In this document: positions 22,357 through 34,167 of the stretch, piece by piece
Numbering within the stretch: position 1 is the stretch's first letter
Layout of the letters: the number at the start of each line of letters is the position of its first letter
NCBI GenBank assembly: GCA_025738555.1
Contig: JAOVFP010000003.1
Location: 5,208,001 to 5,272,000 of the forward strand
Length of the DNA stretch: 64,000 nt
Direction: 5' to 3'
DNA from: Cyathus striatus
Lineage: Eukaryota; Basidiomycota; Agaricomycetes; Agaricales; Nidulariaceae
Notes under the pieces: model-generated
Database searches by the model: none
The model's input: the letters and a program-made list of their open reading frames with translations, nothing else
What the model was told of the DNA's origin: nothing
Translations under genes and position numbers: made by a program

Positions 22357-23027
22357 TCATACGGTGGAGTTCCACTTCGTATAAGTAGTTTTGAAGAGGC
22401 CGACCACATGTTTTAGCAGTTGCTCCTCAAAAGTTGTGACCGCGAAAGAATGATGCTTCTTTTCCTCCCAAATGCCGAGGGCCTCTCCATTTCGATCGAT
22501 TTTCACACCTTCGTGCCTGATCTTGGAGGGGAGCCTTTGGACACACTGAGTAGGCATCAAATTAACAGGATAGTTAGTAAGCGCGGAGCTATCTCTGCCG
22601 CCCGCATTCTAAGAACATACTGAAATAAATGGTTTTCACCATACAATACACATGGCCTCCATAAAGCGTGTAATCGAAGATTCGACTTTCCCTTCCGCAG
22701 CAACGGAACACCTCTCGTGCTGATGTCAGAGACGTGGGACACAGCATTTCTAGGAAGTTATGCGATACCTTGCCTATAGGTGTAACTCCTTCTTGACTGA
22801 TTCTCCCAAACATTCTGCCGTAAAGTGCCCCCAGTATTTTTCCTGCCACGAATGAGATTTGCAGTGGGAGAGAGATAAACGGAGTGGGCACCTTTTCGGC
22901 ACAGCTACGCTGACAACTGAAGGTAAGATCAAGGTAAAATATGTATGTTAACTGCTTGCTTGAGCTGACCTTTTCGAGTCTTCAACCCATAAGTGAATAG
23001 AAGAACCCCAAGATAAAAGCGCACCAT
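22357..23027 (-). pseudogene. Unknown gene with at least three frame breaks
   Basis: I do not recognise the family. The start MVRFYLGVLLFTYGLK looks like a signal peptide or anchor, and a GT-AG intron (about 22911-22969) follows. Coding-quality pieces then occur in different frames: VPTPFISLPLQISFVAGKIL and GALYGRMFGRISQEGVTPIG; GENHLFQYVLRMRAAEIAP; and NYPVNLMPTQCVQRLPSKI to GLFKTTYTKWNSTV. Joining them needs single-base changes near 22890 (an A-run), about 22655 and about 22575. Three breaks in 640 bp is denser than elsewhere in the window, so real decay is likelier here than for the other interrupted genes. Confidence 0.45.
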
Positions 23028-25646
23028 GATAGCCACCAGCTAAGATGTTGAGAATCTCGGGATTCTGGATCGAAGCTCAGTGGTAATGATGCATGGGAAA
23101 TCTTCTCATTGATGTTACTTCAGCTGCTAATTTGGCCTCAAGCAACGCAGGGCACCTGTAGAACGAGCGCGGGGATCAACGCTTAAAACATTCTAGGTAC
23201 ATCGAATATACTACTCACGAAAACCAAGGGTTCAGCTCAATAAAAGGGCTCTGGGATGGAGAAAATAATAACAAAATTGGGAATTGAGTATGGTGGCCAG
23301 GGGACAGACATCGAACCGACTTTCGAATTTCAATCCCCGAACGATCTAATCACAGACCAACACCAACTTGCCACTGCCCTCGCAGGCAACTTCCACTACC
23401 TAATTTTATTTAAATCTATTAAACTACAGCTATGCACTGCAGTGACATATTTTTAAGATTCTTCAATGCCCAGCAGCGGCCCGCTTTGTAGCAATAAAAA
23501 ATAGATAGCGGGACCGACTCATTCACGATTAATAAAATTAGCGTACAGTGAGACGAATGGCCACAATAGTAGTAGCCAGAATCTGAGGAGATGACGAAGA
23601 AATATGTTCTGAATATACATTATTGAAGCTAACATGAGTCGCGGCTACCAGCCGCATGAGGGCCAGTTCTGCATGGTCGGGGCGTCGGAATTTACAACTA
23701 TTTCTGATAGTATTTGGTATTAAGGTTCACAACATTCTGTGCAGTTGAATAATTGCTCACTGCTAATAAAATACTTTTGAGAAGAAAGATCCTTCGGTGA
23801 AGTTAGTCCATCAGACGAAGTGAAGTAACAAGTAACGTAGCAAAAAGGGCATCGAACAATACCCATGAAATTGAAGCTTCTCCCCATAATTGGACTGGCC
23901 CTTATTGTAGCTCTACATCGTAATAACCCCACATGAGTTAATTCGCGAGACCGTTGTTCCAGAACATATTTTCGGGTTGCGATGGATATCTATCGTGCTG
24001 GTAACTGAACTGCTTGTAAGTAAAGAAATTGAAGTAGAAGGATGGCTGAGTTACCAGGTACAAATCCACGTGGAGTGAGAGCAACAACCGGCCTCTCAGA
24101 ACCAAGTCAAAATAACAGATCCTCATCAATTCAATACGTCTTCTAAACTCCGCGTGTAAGTACGCCATAAGTTCCAGTATCTGAACAACGTGAGTGTATC
24201 TTCCAGCAGATACAAAGAGAAAAAGCTCACTAATGGAGTTACTAATGCCCACTACGCGCCTTCTGGGAAAATCAATAACTTATCCATTAAGTCCAGGCTG
24301 ACGGGAGGTTGAGAAGATACAGTTGGATCGTGGCTTCTGAAGCTGGGAAGCGAGAGCCGTAACTCGCGTGGCAAACGCATCCTCGCAGCTGTAAATAGTT
24401 GCGACGATCAAGAACATAAAGTACCGCGAATAAAATGATTTTAAGAATTGAATGTCGCAGTCTGAGTAACAAAACATTAGCGATCACGAATTCCAGATCA
24501 CCTAGTATTCCTTGAATACTTCTTCAAAGGACAAGAAATTGAAATATAGTATGTGGAGACTCAATAACATTCTCCGACATACTGCCGATAATAGCAAAAT
24601 CTATTACCTAGCATGGATGATTCTCATAAATCACCTTAACCTGACACCGTGTAGGAAAGAATGTATGTGGCGTGAAACGGAGAGAAACATAACTAGACGA
24701 TTTACATAACATCCCTGCGACCGTTGAGCTCGTGTATTTATTTATGTAGAACACTTCTCAAGCAAGACTCAGAGTGATTGTGGTTTGAGTTTGGCATCCT
24801 TTCGACATGCGATCACAATCAAGAGCAACCCATGCAAAATATCCAGTCTTGAACTTTCGTATGCACAGCATTCAGGCCAGATTTAGGCCTACTAGTACAC
24901 GACGCGTTGGTGTACGGCGAGTGAAGTGCAATATACTTTCGATGTCATTATTTCAGGAAAGCCCTTGAGTTTATATTAAACGGCTGGCAAGTCCGATAAA
25001 TAAGTAACTATTTGATTGTATGGCACGGCGAACTTGATGTTATTTTAAGAACCCAACAGTATTCTGACCGGCCTCTAAGAATTTGCGGGCATGGGCTATG
25101 TCAGAGTGTTGAGCCATGATCGATATAAGTAGACTGCAAGTACTTACACGATCGTGAGATAGGACAGAGGAAGAGCATGAACGGTGCTGGTGAAATTTAA
25201 AAGGCGGAAGTTTGTAGTTCATAGCAGTCACGTGACATATATGGACATTCCGATAGAGTATTTTAGGTACTGTAAGTAGTGTGCGTTGTTTGTACTCCTT
25301 ACCCACTAAGACACTTTTCTACTCTTCACTTCTTTTGAGGATGCCCGGGAGCGCCCAACCGGGTTTCTGACATGCAGTGAATGACGGAAGGAAGCGCGAG
25401 ATACTTTTGGCATAGAACAAACCCAAGACAAACCACGCGGATATCACGGATAAGCATTTGGAGGAATAATAATAGTCGCCATTCGCCAGTGCCGTAACTG
25501 AGCGTAATTGGCAAGTAAATGATGGGCTTGATGGATCCCAGGGGCAAACTTTGGGCAAACTCCTTACACGTCTTACACATTAGAGCCTTGGATAATGCTG
25601 GCGTGAAGCTCGGCGCCAGTCTCCGTGGTGTGTAACAGCAGACTAA
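23028..25646. other. 2.6-kb intergenic region between GMC side and second GT90; no gene seen
   Basis: AT-rich, with only short open frames on both strands (longest 104 codons at 23938-24252 minus) and no recognisable protein or RNA. I saw no remnant of a glycosyltransferase in it. Confidence 0.45.
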
Positions 25647-27761
25647 ATGTTCATCAGTCGCAGAAATCGGTTAAAAAGGATTGCGAAGGTGCTTGTGGTT
25701 ATAGGAGGTACCCTTGCAGTACTTGGTTTTGCCTTACGAAACCACTGCTTTATCGACCACCCTATTTCTGCTCGTGTACCATCAAAACCACACCAACCTC
25801 CAGTGACAGTAACCGTAACGCACTCCACCCAAGAAAACCCTAAAAAGCCTTCCCCTCTGCGCAAGCATAAATACCGCCCTAATGGTCTACTGGAGGTCAA
25901 TGAAGATGGTCCGCACCCTATTTACGAGCTGATAGAAAGAGCGGAGAGTGATTGGAAGCAGAAACTCGAAAAAAGTAGTCGCACACTGGAGGAAGCAGTA
26001 CAAGAGTATCGACGTAGATACCACCGAGCACCTCCCCGTGGATTCGATGATTGGTTCGTACATCTGTTATCTGTATGCCCCATGGCTACTAACACACTGG
26101 TGAGAAGGTGGAACTATGTTGTGGAGAATGACGTCCAGCTGCCGGACGAATATGACCAAATACATCATGACCTTGAGCCGTTCTGGGGAATCAGTCCTGA
26201 AGACCTCATTCGGACTCAAGCTGAGCTAGAGGACAAGAAAGATTCTTATACCCTTGGCAAAACAGCTGGAAGTAAAATCAGCGTAGTCACGTATGCCTTC
26301 GACGAAGGGAGATACGACCAGCTGATAGTTGGGTCGCGGGGCCTTATTGAGCTCTTGAATGAAGTCAATGATTATCTTCCACCTTTTCGTGCGACATTCT
26401 CCCCCCACGATGGTCCCAACCGACTTTCCGACTTTGCTGTGAAGAAGGCAGCTCTGAACGCCGCTTCATATGAAACATGTGCGTCTTTTGTCGTTCACTC
26501 TTTTGTGTATGTAGACTTCTGAAACTAATAATATAGATGTCGAGCGTGGAGAGCTACCCAAAATTAGTTATCTTGGATGGGTATCTGCTTGCTCCCCAGC
26601 TTCAGTTGCAGGAAGGAGACCTGTTAACCTGGATCATCCCCCAGACCCGCAGCCTAAAAAGACATTTATATACGACCATCCAAAGTCTATGGATCCTTGT
26701 ACGCATCCTCAGCTCTTTCACCAGCATGGTCAGTTTTTGTCCCATTACTCTGGCCCAACACCACAGGAGACAATGGTACCGGAATTTTCACAGTGCTCAA
26801 CTACAATTCATCACAATATTCGCATTCCTACTCCTTACGGATGGGTTGAAGATATCTTCCCTCGCTCGGAGGATCCTGAGTGGGATGATAGGATTGAGGA
26901 ACGACTCATGTGGCGGGGTACGAGCACTGGGATGTGGCGTAAAGATGACACCTACTGGAAGCATCAACAGCGAGATTTCCTGGTTTGGACCACTAATGAG
27001 GTGAATGGGACCGTAAGGGTTTTGCCCCCTAACCGGAGCAAGAAGGAGAAGGTGGGGCCCCTAAAAGAATATCGCAAGGCACGGCTGAACCCCGCGCTTA
27101 TGGATACTGCCTTTGTTGGGGATCCCGTTCTGTGTTCGCCGGATTTATCTTGTAAAGAATTCCAACGAACTTATACTTGGAGGCAGCGACAAGACCAAGC
27201 CGAAGCCGGAAAGTATAAATATGTGATAGATGTACATATCATATCTTTCCCCCAGTTTTCGTGTCTTGCTCATGACCTGTTTAGGTTGACGGAAATGGGT
27301 GGTCTGGAAGATTCAAACGGCTGATGACTACCAATGCAATGGTTTTCAAGTCGACCATTTATCCCGAATGGTAAGTTAATGGCACTGCTAACTTTGTAGC
27401 CAGTCGTGAATAAATTCTATCAGGTATGCCGATCGCGTTGCTCCGTGGGTGCATTATGTACCAATTCAACTAGACCTTTCCGACCTTCACGATGCGCTAC
27501 TATTCTTCCGTGGGGATGCCAATGGCGAGGGTGCTCATGAAGATCTTGCTCGAAAGATAGCTAAAGCTGGGAGAGAGTGGAGTCTTACTTTCTGGAGAAG
27601 AGAAGATCTTATTGCTTATTTCTTCAGGTTAGTCTTTATTTCGTCAGGGTGTATTGTTTATTGACCTGGTAACATAAAGGCTATTGCTGGAATATGCGCG
27701 ACTAATGAGTCTTGATCGTGAGGCTATGTCATATAATGGGCCAGAGGGCTCACAGGAGTGA
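25647..27761 (+). CDS. Family-90 glycosyltransferase (CAP10-like), paralog 2
   Basis: Paralog of the gene at 17178-19252. Six exons close in phase: 25647-26053, 26108-26478, 26537-27231, 27285-27370, 27424-27627, 27680-27761, giving 614 residues. Exons 2 to 5 are 371, 695, 86 and 204 nt, exactly as in paralog 1. The anchor helix is VLVVIGGTLAVLGFALR. Conserved blocks are NEDGPHPIYELIERAE, AVQEYRRRYHRAPPRGFDDW, FRATFSPHDGPN, RLMWRGTSTGMW, DVDGNGWSGRFKRL, VHYVPIQLDLSDLHD and LEYARLMSLDREAM. The first intron is 54 nt and has no stop codon in frame, so intron retention would add 18 residues. Predicted Golgi/ER glycosyltransferase; donor and acceptor are unknown. Confidence 0.92.
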
Positions 27762-30700
27762 TGTCGCGAATATTATTATTGGAGAGGGTGAATGGATCGG
27801 TACTATACATGGATGGGATCTACTCCTTTACTATTAGACCCTTAATGAAGATACTCACGTTGAAATCCTGAAGAAACCTCAAAGCGCTTCGGCAGAGTTC
27901 TAACCCAGAATAAAATTACACTGGCAACGAAAATCCGCTCTATTTTGCTGTTGTCGCGATTCTCCGATTCGCATTATCTCCCTGGATCTTTGTGAAAATC
28001 GTTATGATTGTCTTTGCATCCGTTATCCTGGTGTGCTTGGGGGTAAGGATACTAACTTACTTCCTGTTGAGATTTTCAATCCTCTAAAAAAATGTCGCAT
28101 GTGCAAAAGTCTAATCGACATGGTAAACACCCCACTCACCTCACTCTGGATTTCAGAAAGCCAGCAGATACTCCTTCGGAATCTGTAGAATCAGATGTCG
28201 TTGACAAACGTTCCATTTTCACCCATTCATTGGTTCTCTCCAACTATTAAATAAGCTGGTTAAGACAATGCTGTCGGAAAATATTACCGCGAAGGTAACG
28301 ATAAGGAAAAAAATTACGGAACCGGCGCGATAAACGCCTGGCACACGCCTGACAATCTACAGAGGACTCCCCCAGTTAACCCCCAGCGCAGCTTTCACTC
28401 TCGAACCCACTAAGGCTTCCCCCGCTACATTCCCATTCCCTGCATGTGTTCGCCAGGTTCTTGCTCTACGGGTAATATCCATCACTACAACGGATACTTC
28501 CCCCACTCAACACCTATATCATACACCCTTGCTATTGGCCCAGAAAGAAGACATACGTAGAAAGTCTCCTGAACATAAGAACGACGCATACCCATATGCT
28601 CCCACTTCTCGCAATGCGTACAGCCTTCCGCTCGTATCACCTCAACCAGAGATAAAATTCTGCGTGCTTTCTTGTACGGGCCACAGGCTGCAAGCTAACC
28701 ATTTCACTAGAGCCAACCTGAGTTCTCATCAACATATACCATACCACTCCCACTTCATGAGGCCTGTCTGAGGCTGAGTATATGCGCTCTTCAGTTCACT
28801 GAGCCATCAGGCTGCAGCCGACCTCGAGAACGAATCTCTGCTGCATTCCCCGTGGGGATCACAGCTTCGGCTACAACTGTCAAGCAAACATGAAAATCAC
28901 AGTCTACCGCCCCAGAACAGTCTCAAGCGCGGCAGCAGTACGGATGTGATTCATCAAACACAGGAGGATAGAGAGGATGGCAAACAATTGTAACGAGCGT
29001 GTGGATAGAAAGCAGCGTCAGAAATCCACTTTTGGCCCTGAAGCTTTGGTCTTTGCGTACTAGCTGTTATAACAAAGCGGTTGCAAACAGGGCACCAACG
29101 CCCCAGTGGTCCAGTTGGCAGAGACCCCCAGGCCTCCACCGGAACCAGCAAAGAAGACAATGGTGAAAAAGTGAGAACCAGACTACTAACTCACGATAGG
29201 AGAAGCAGCCAGCCTTCTATTAAGAGAAGGACTGGACTTGGGGGGTGAAAAGAAACACGTAAGGCTGAAGAAAATCTTGCATACTGCCGAACATGCGCCG
29301 AATGCATGTCCGCTAGTGCCATTCGAAACTACCGAATGTCGAAGACACAGACACAAGGACCAAGCTTTCCCGTGCGTTTCCTTGAATATCTCTCCACAAC
29401 TTCCCGACTTCTGAACCTCTGGAGCACACAGCCGCGTAGCCATAGAATTTCGACGCGTTCGCCAACGCTTTAGGACTTCAACAAACACTCTCTTGACCCC
29501 TTACAACGAGAAAGGTTCAAGTGAAATGCATGCAGTCCACGGTGATCGAAATTCGTCGAAAACGTCACCGGGGTTTGAGGCTTACGCTCACCATGAAGGC
29601 TGAAACTGCTCAGGGAAAAAGGCCAGAGGCCCAGGCCCCAGGAGTCCTGTATGTGAGCTTCAGATCTTGAAGACTCTACTGCAGCCGTAAACAGCAGGTC
29701 GAAATATTTAGAAGAACCAATCACAGGGGTGCCTCTGGGTAAATTTAGTCTGAGCAACCAGACTAGTACGAAAACCCAGTGGACCTGCACGTTAACTACG
29801 ACCTGGGACTGTGCGCAATCCTCTCAATCCACAGCGTATTTCCCGAGAAACGCACCGCGACGCTCCTCTGGTGTCCATCCGCGATCATCATTTCCACTCA
29901 ATCACGAATCTCACGTGTTTCCGATATAGCCTTCCCGCTGACCACTAACAAAATTATCGACATACTAGAGATGCTCACAACAGTGGCTTTACGGCTAGCG
30001 AGGCCGGGTTATCCAGTTGAAGTGGCAATCCAGTGTGGCATGTATGCGATAAAATTATAGGAAGCGGGGTCCCGAGGCCAAACAGACGGAGATTTGTGCG
30101 TAGAAGGGAGAAAAGAGAAAGTAATTCGGCATGAGCACTTTCCGGAGGAGCGATAATGGGAGTGCTGTAGATGTCATTGAGGCGAGAATGTCTCCGTCAG
30201 TTCTGTAGTTTGCTCATGCAAGCCCAGAGTGAAATGTTCAGCTATCACAAGCCGTTCGATATACACCCGACTTCATCGATAGCTGAGTAGGGAGTCTTCC
30301 AGAAGCTAAATATGGATTCCTGTGACCTATAAATCCTTAGGGTTAGATGACACTCGAGCTACGAGTGGATCATGTTGGCTGGAGCAGCAAGTGACAGAGA
30401 GAAGTGGAGAAGATGGGAATTGAAAGGCACCCAGAGCGTTAAAGGTGAGAAAAGACAAGGGATTCCCTGGCAGTGAGCGAGCGGCATATGGGTTGGTAGT
30501 TTGAAATTGAAGGACACCCTTCGTGTGTCTTGAGTACTACTTGAGTCTTCTGTTATTTACGGCAGAGTACAAATAACGCGTACATAGACGTAAATAAAAT
30601 TCATTACATGGGGCTCCGGACCCCGGCCTTTGTTAGCCTGTGTTCGAACGACGACTTACACGGGAATGCAGATGAAATGACTGCTGCGCGGACATCTGCT

Positions 30701-32107
30701 TCGTCTTCTACGAGTCTGTCGGACAGCCTCCCGGATTCCTGCCGGTATCTGAGAACGTTATACGATATACCGCAAATCCAGCTACTGCGAACTCTTGCGA
30801 GAAAACGTTTTACGGGCGCTCTGGGATCAATCAGCGCAGTTCAAGCTTGAAGGAGGGAAACTTAAGTACCGTGAAAGTTCAAGCAGCAACACGTGTGGAG
30901 AAAGCTCTGAAACTTTTATCCATTTCGACGAGTACTTGTCCATGGTGGCCCTGGTGCAGATGCTGAAGTAGGGCGGGATCTGTCTCCCGCAACTTAACTA
31001 TGAACGCCTTATTCATGAAGTCCGGTTGTGTGGTACTAGTCCTGGTGCCAGTATGCCCTTCAATGGCAATAACCAAGCAATAGCACTCGGTCTCTTCCTC
31101 ACAATGACATGACACATGGTCTATTGAAGTCTTGAGGGCCGATTGAACTTCCTGTCCATTCCGAGCGTGTCAGTCACCCGCTAGCGAGCTGACTGGATAT
31201 TCCAAGATGTTCCTCCGGCCTTTTGCAACTTGCTGGCTCGTAAAATGACACGTCGGTGGAATTGGATATGGTGATAAAAAACGGTCACAAACTTTCTGAT
31301 TCAAACCTTGCGAACTATTATCATTTTCTGGAAATTGTGTTATTCTACTACCAAGCAAGCCGATTATGAAGCAATCTTGACTATGTAATTCTGAAGTAAC
31401 TCTCACGGTTTCTGCTTATCGTTTATGGAATATTTTTGTTACGCAGTAAGTTCACTACTATTTCCTTGGTCGTGCTTATTATCGTCACTTAACTACAAAT
31501 TAGTGCTATTGAATTTGCGGATAAGTAGTCTGGTTGTAAGTAGCTGCGTCTGTTACTTTCTGCAATTTATAATGTAGGCGCTAACGCTCAGACGTTCAGT
31601 CTTTAAATAGCTTTGATAAAAACAGTTGAGCCTACGCGTGTTTAGAGGGGTTCACAGGCAGTCACAGGTGGTCACACGGTACGTCCTTACGATGGTTGAT
31701 TGATTAGGACCGAAGGTCCCGAAGACTTGTTACAACTGAAACCATAAGGAAGTTCGTCAAATGCGCTCGTCTTCTTTATCTATACAGACATATCGTTGAG
31801 AAATCCTCGTTTTTATCTTTACTGCCTAGCGTTGGTGACTGGTCATTGCTTCGATTTCTGAGCCTCGTTACATGATTAGCTCTTCGAGGGCTCATCGAGG
31901 AAGTGAATCATTTACGCAAATGGGATCCAATATCACACACTTTCCATTCCATGGGAGAGCCCGCAGCACGGTCATTCACCGGTGAAGTGCAGCCCAAGTG
32001 TGTATGATTATGGTTTCAGTCTACTTTTCGTGAGCTTTCATCTGCTCTTATTCCTTGATATCTCTCTTTGCCAAGACCTGTTGCGCCCATACCGAAATTA
32101 ACAGAAG
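27762..32107. other. 4.3-kb gene desert
   Basis: The longest stretch without a gene. I find no conserved protein, transposase, tRNA or long repeat. Open frames are short (up to 106 codons) and overlap on both strands, as expected by chance in the less AT-rich part around 28300-29900. A small run of tcacagg-type repeats (cacaggcagtcacaggtggt) lies at about 31654. Confidence 0.45.
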
Positions 32108-33523
32108 ATGGATACTAGTGCTGCATTGTTAAAACGCTTGGATTATGGGCCTCCACACATGAGTACACCAAACATCCCCTTTCCGACGGAAACATGGTCT
32201 TCGAAATCGAGATACCCTGCTATGCTGGTAAGTTACCGCGCTGTGTTTGATCCTTTCTTTCTATTGACCATACGCAGCTCGAAACCTTTCTATATGGTAC
32301 GCTCCTTCGACACTTGCTACTGGGAATATTACTGACCATTGATTAGGCCTTTATATCGTGGTATTTAGTCATTGTGCATACCTTCTTATGAAGAGGGGGA
32401 AGACCCAGCGGTTGCTACTTTTGTCAGCGCTGGCGATGTTTATGCTGGCGTCAGCAGAACTAGCCCTCACATTCTTCTTCTTCTTTCGCTATATTCTTCG
32501 CAACCAGTTCGACAAGCAAGAGCAACTTCCGAACTACAAGTTTGTGATCTATCTAAGTGCCAAGTGGGTACAAACTGTGCTAGTTGTATCTCTTACTCAT
32601 TTCATTCGTTAGCGCGATAACTACTATGCTGTTTGTGGGTGCTACGTTAATCATTCTTCTCATGTCTAACGGTTATGATGCATTAGATATACCGCTGTTA
32701 TGTAATGTGGCTGAGGAAACGTGTTGCAGTTCTACCGATAATATTTTTAATATCCGGAACTGGTAAGCGAAAGGATCTCAAAATATCTCGAGAGACGTTC
32801 CTTTAACTCGCGTACACAGTTCCTGGATATGTCTCTGCGACGAGACCAGTAAACGAAAGTCGACTAGTGACTGCCTCCTTCATAGCTATAGTTACTGGAA
32901 ACATCATGGTAACCACGTTGATTGGTGAGTTTTTGCATTATACCAAAATTTATAACTAGCTTAAGGTCTGTAGCGGGAAGAATTGGTTGGACATACTGGA
33001 AGTCTAGATCCATCATAGGTGTAAAGCCCGGAAAACTACGTTTCTTGTATTCTGCTATGTAAGTTAAATGTCCTCTTCTGTCTATCTATCTCCTCAATGA
33101 CAATAGCCTTGAATCCGGAATGTTGTATACCATTGCAGTGCTGTTGTTTCTTCTTGTTCACCCTGTGAGCCAATTCCACCTGCTTATGTCATTTTCCGTG
33201 TTTGATTTCCTATTCAGTTGGTTCTCGATGTATCTCTTACACACATTGCGGTATGTTGATCGCTTTCAAAAGGTGTATGTCTTATCTTCTGTTTTCTACA
33301 GGGATTGGTCGTGTCGTCTATGCTTATCAGAGCAAACAGTGGAATGAAGGGAAATATTAGCACGATTGCTACCAGTACATCCACCCATACTCAAGATCGA
33401 TCGGCGGTACTCACAATGATGGTTTCGCATGGCCAAGTAATTCACGAACAGCCCGAGCTATCTCTTTCAAGAACGGATTCCACGAGCGTAGATTCCCAAA
33501 TTTCTACCAAGGTTTACGATTGA
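32108..33523 (+). CDS. Seven-helix membrane protein, tandem paralog 1
   Basis: Integral membrane protein of a large uncharacterised Agaricomycete family. Exons begin 32108-32227 and join short pieces: LETFLYG; then LYIVVFSHCAYLLMKRGK with LSALAMFMLASAELALTFF; then NAITTMLFVGAT; then IYRCYVMWLRKRVAVLPIIF; later GNIMVTTLI, GRIGWTYWKSRSI, LESGMLYTIAVLLFLLVHP and LVLDVSLTHIAGLVVSSMLI. A Ser/Thr-rich cytosolic tail ends at KVYD. The IYRCY-W motif after helix 3 is shared with the neighbour at 34168-35705 and is diagnostic for the family as I know it. One inferred intron, ending just before IYRCY, is only 41 nt, so that junction is less sure. Function is unknown; a receptor or sensor role is only a guess. 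Confidence 0.75.
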
Positions 33524-34167
33524 TTACTAGTATGCCGACTTGCCAAGTGGGTAGCCCGATCCACGACCTTGTAACTTTTACACGAATGCCAACAATACTT
33601 CCCACTGGAGCATCTTTGCATATGCAGCTAATCCACTTCTTGTGGTGAGCAGGTGGCTACTCATTCGACCAATTATTACACTTCAGTTTCAAGTAGAAAG
33701 AAGGTACTCTGCTGTAATGTATATTGGACATGCATGTCACGAGTGAGGCGCTTCATATCATATGTTTGATAAGTGTCCAAACGTATTTGGGTGCCTATTA
33801 GACGAATGCCTTAAGAAAGCTTTTAGCGTCTATTCTTGTCGTGTGCGGGTGCTATAAATAGTTGTGCGGATGGGGCTGGACGGCTAGATTCCAAATATTG
33901 CCCATGTTTCCTCACGCCCCTTCACGTTCTTCCTTCTCCTTTCCCATCCTTCACCCCATCGCTGGGACGCGGCAGATAGCGCGGTTATAAACCATTCACC
34001 GGGACAAACATACAACGTGTGGGTGCATCATTTACCGGAGTGTGCAACTTGTTCTCAACTCCCACCACAGTGCACCTCAATCCGTGGCTGAAATTACACC
34101 CTACTACTCATTGTTATTCTTACCATTGCAACGATCTTCACGCTTCATTCTGGCGCCCTTACAAACG
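33524..34167. other. Intergenic between the tandem membrane-protein genes
   Basis: Contains the 3' flank of the first gene and the promoter of the second, including a TATA-like site at 33853. No open frame of interest. Confidence 0.5.
33853..33860 (+). promoter_or_regulatory. TATA-like box upstream of membrane paralog 2
   Basis: TATAAATA, about 315 nt before the chosen ATG at 34168. A CT-rich stretch (33900-33960) follows, which is a common arrangement in fungal promoters. Position-based inference only. Confidence 0.35.

Noticed and set aside
13202..27761. A secondary-metabolite or glycan gene cluster (lactonase, GT90 pair, GMC oxidase)
   Set aside because: No backbone enzyme, regulator or transporter; mixed orientations and large gaps. 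Proximity alone does not support joint function.
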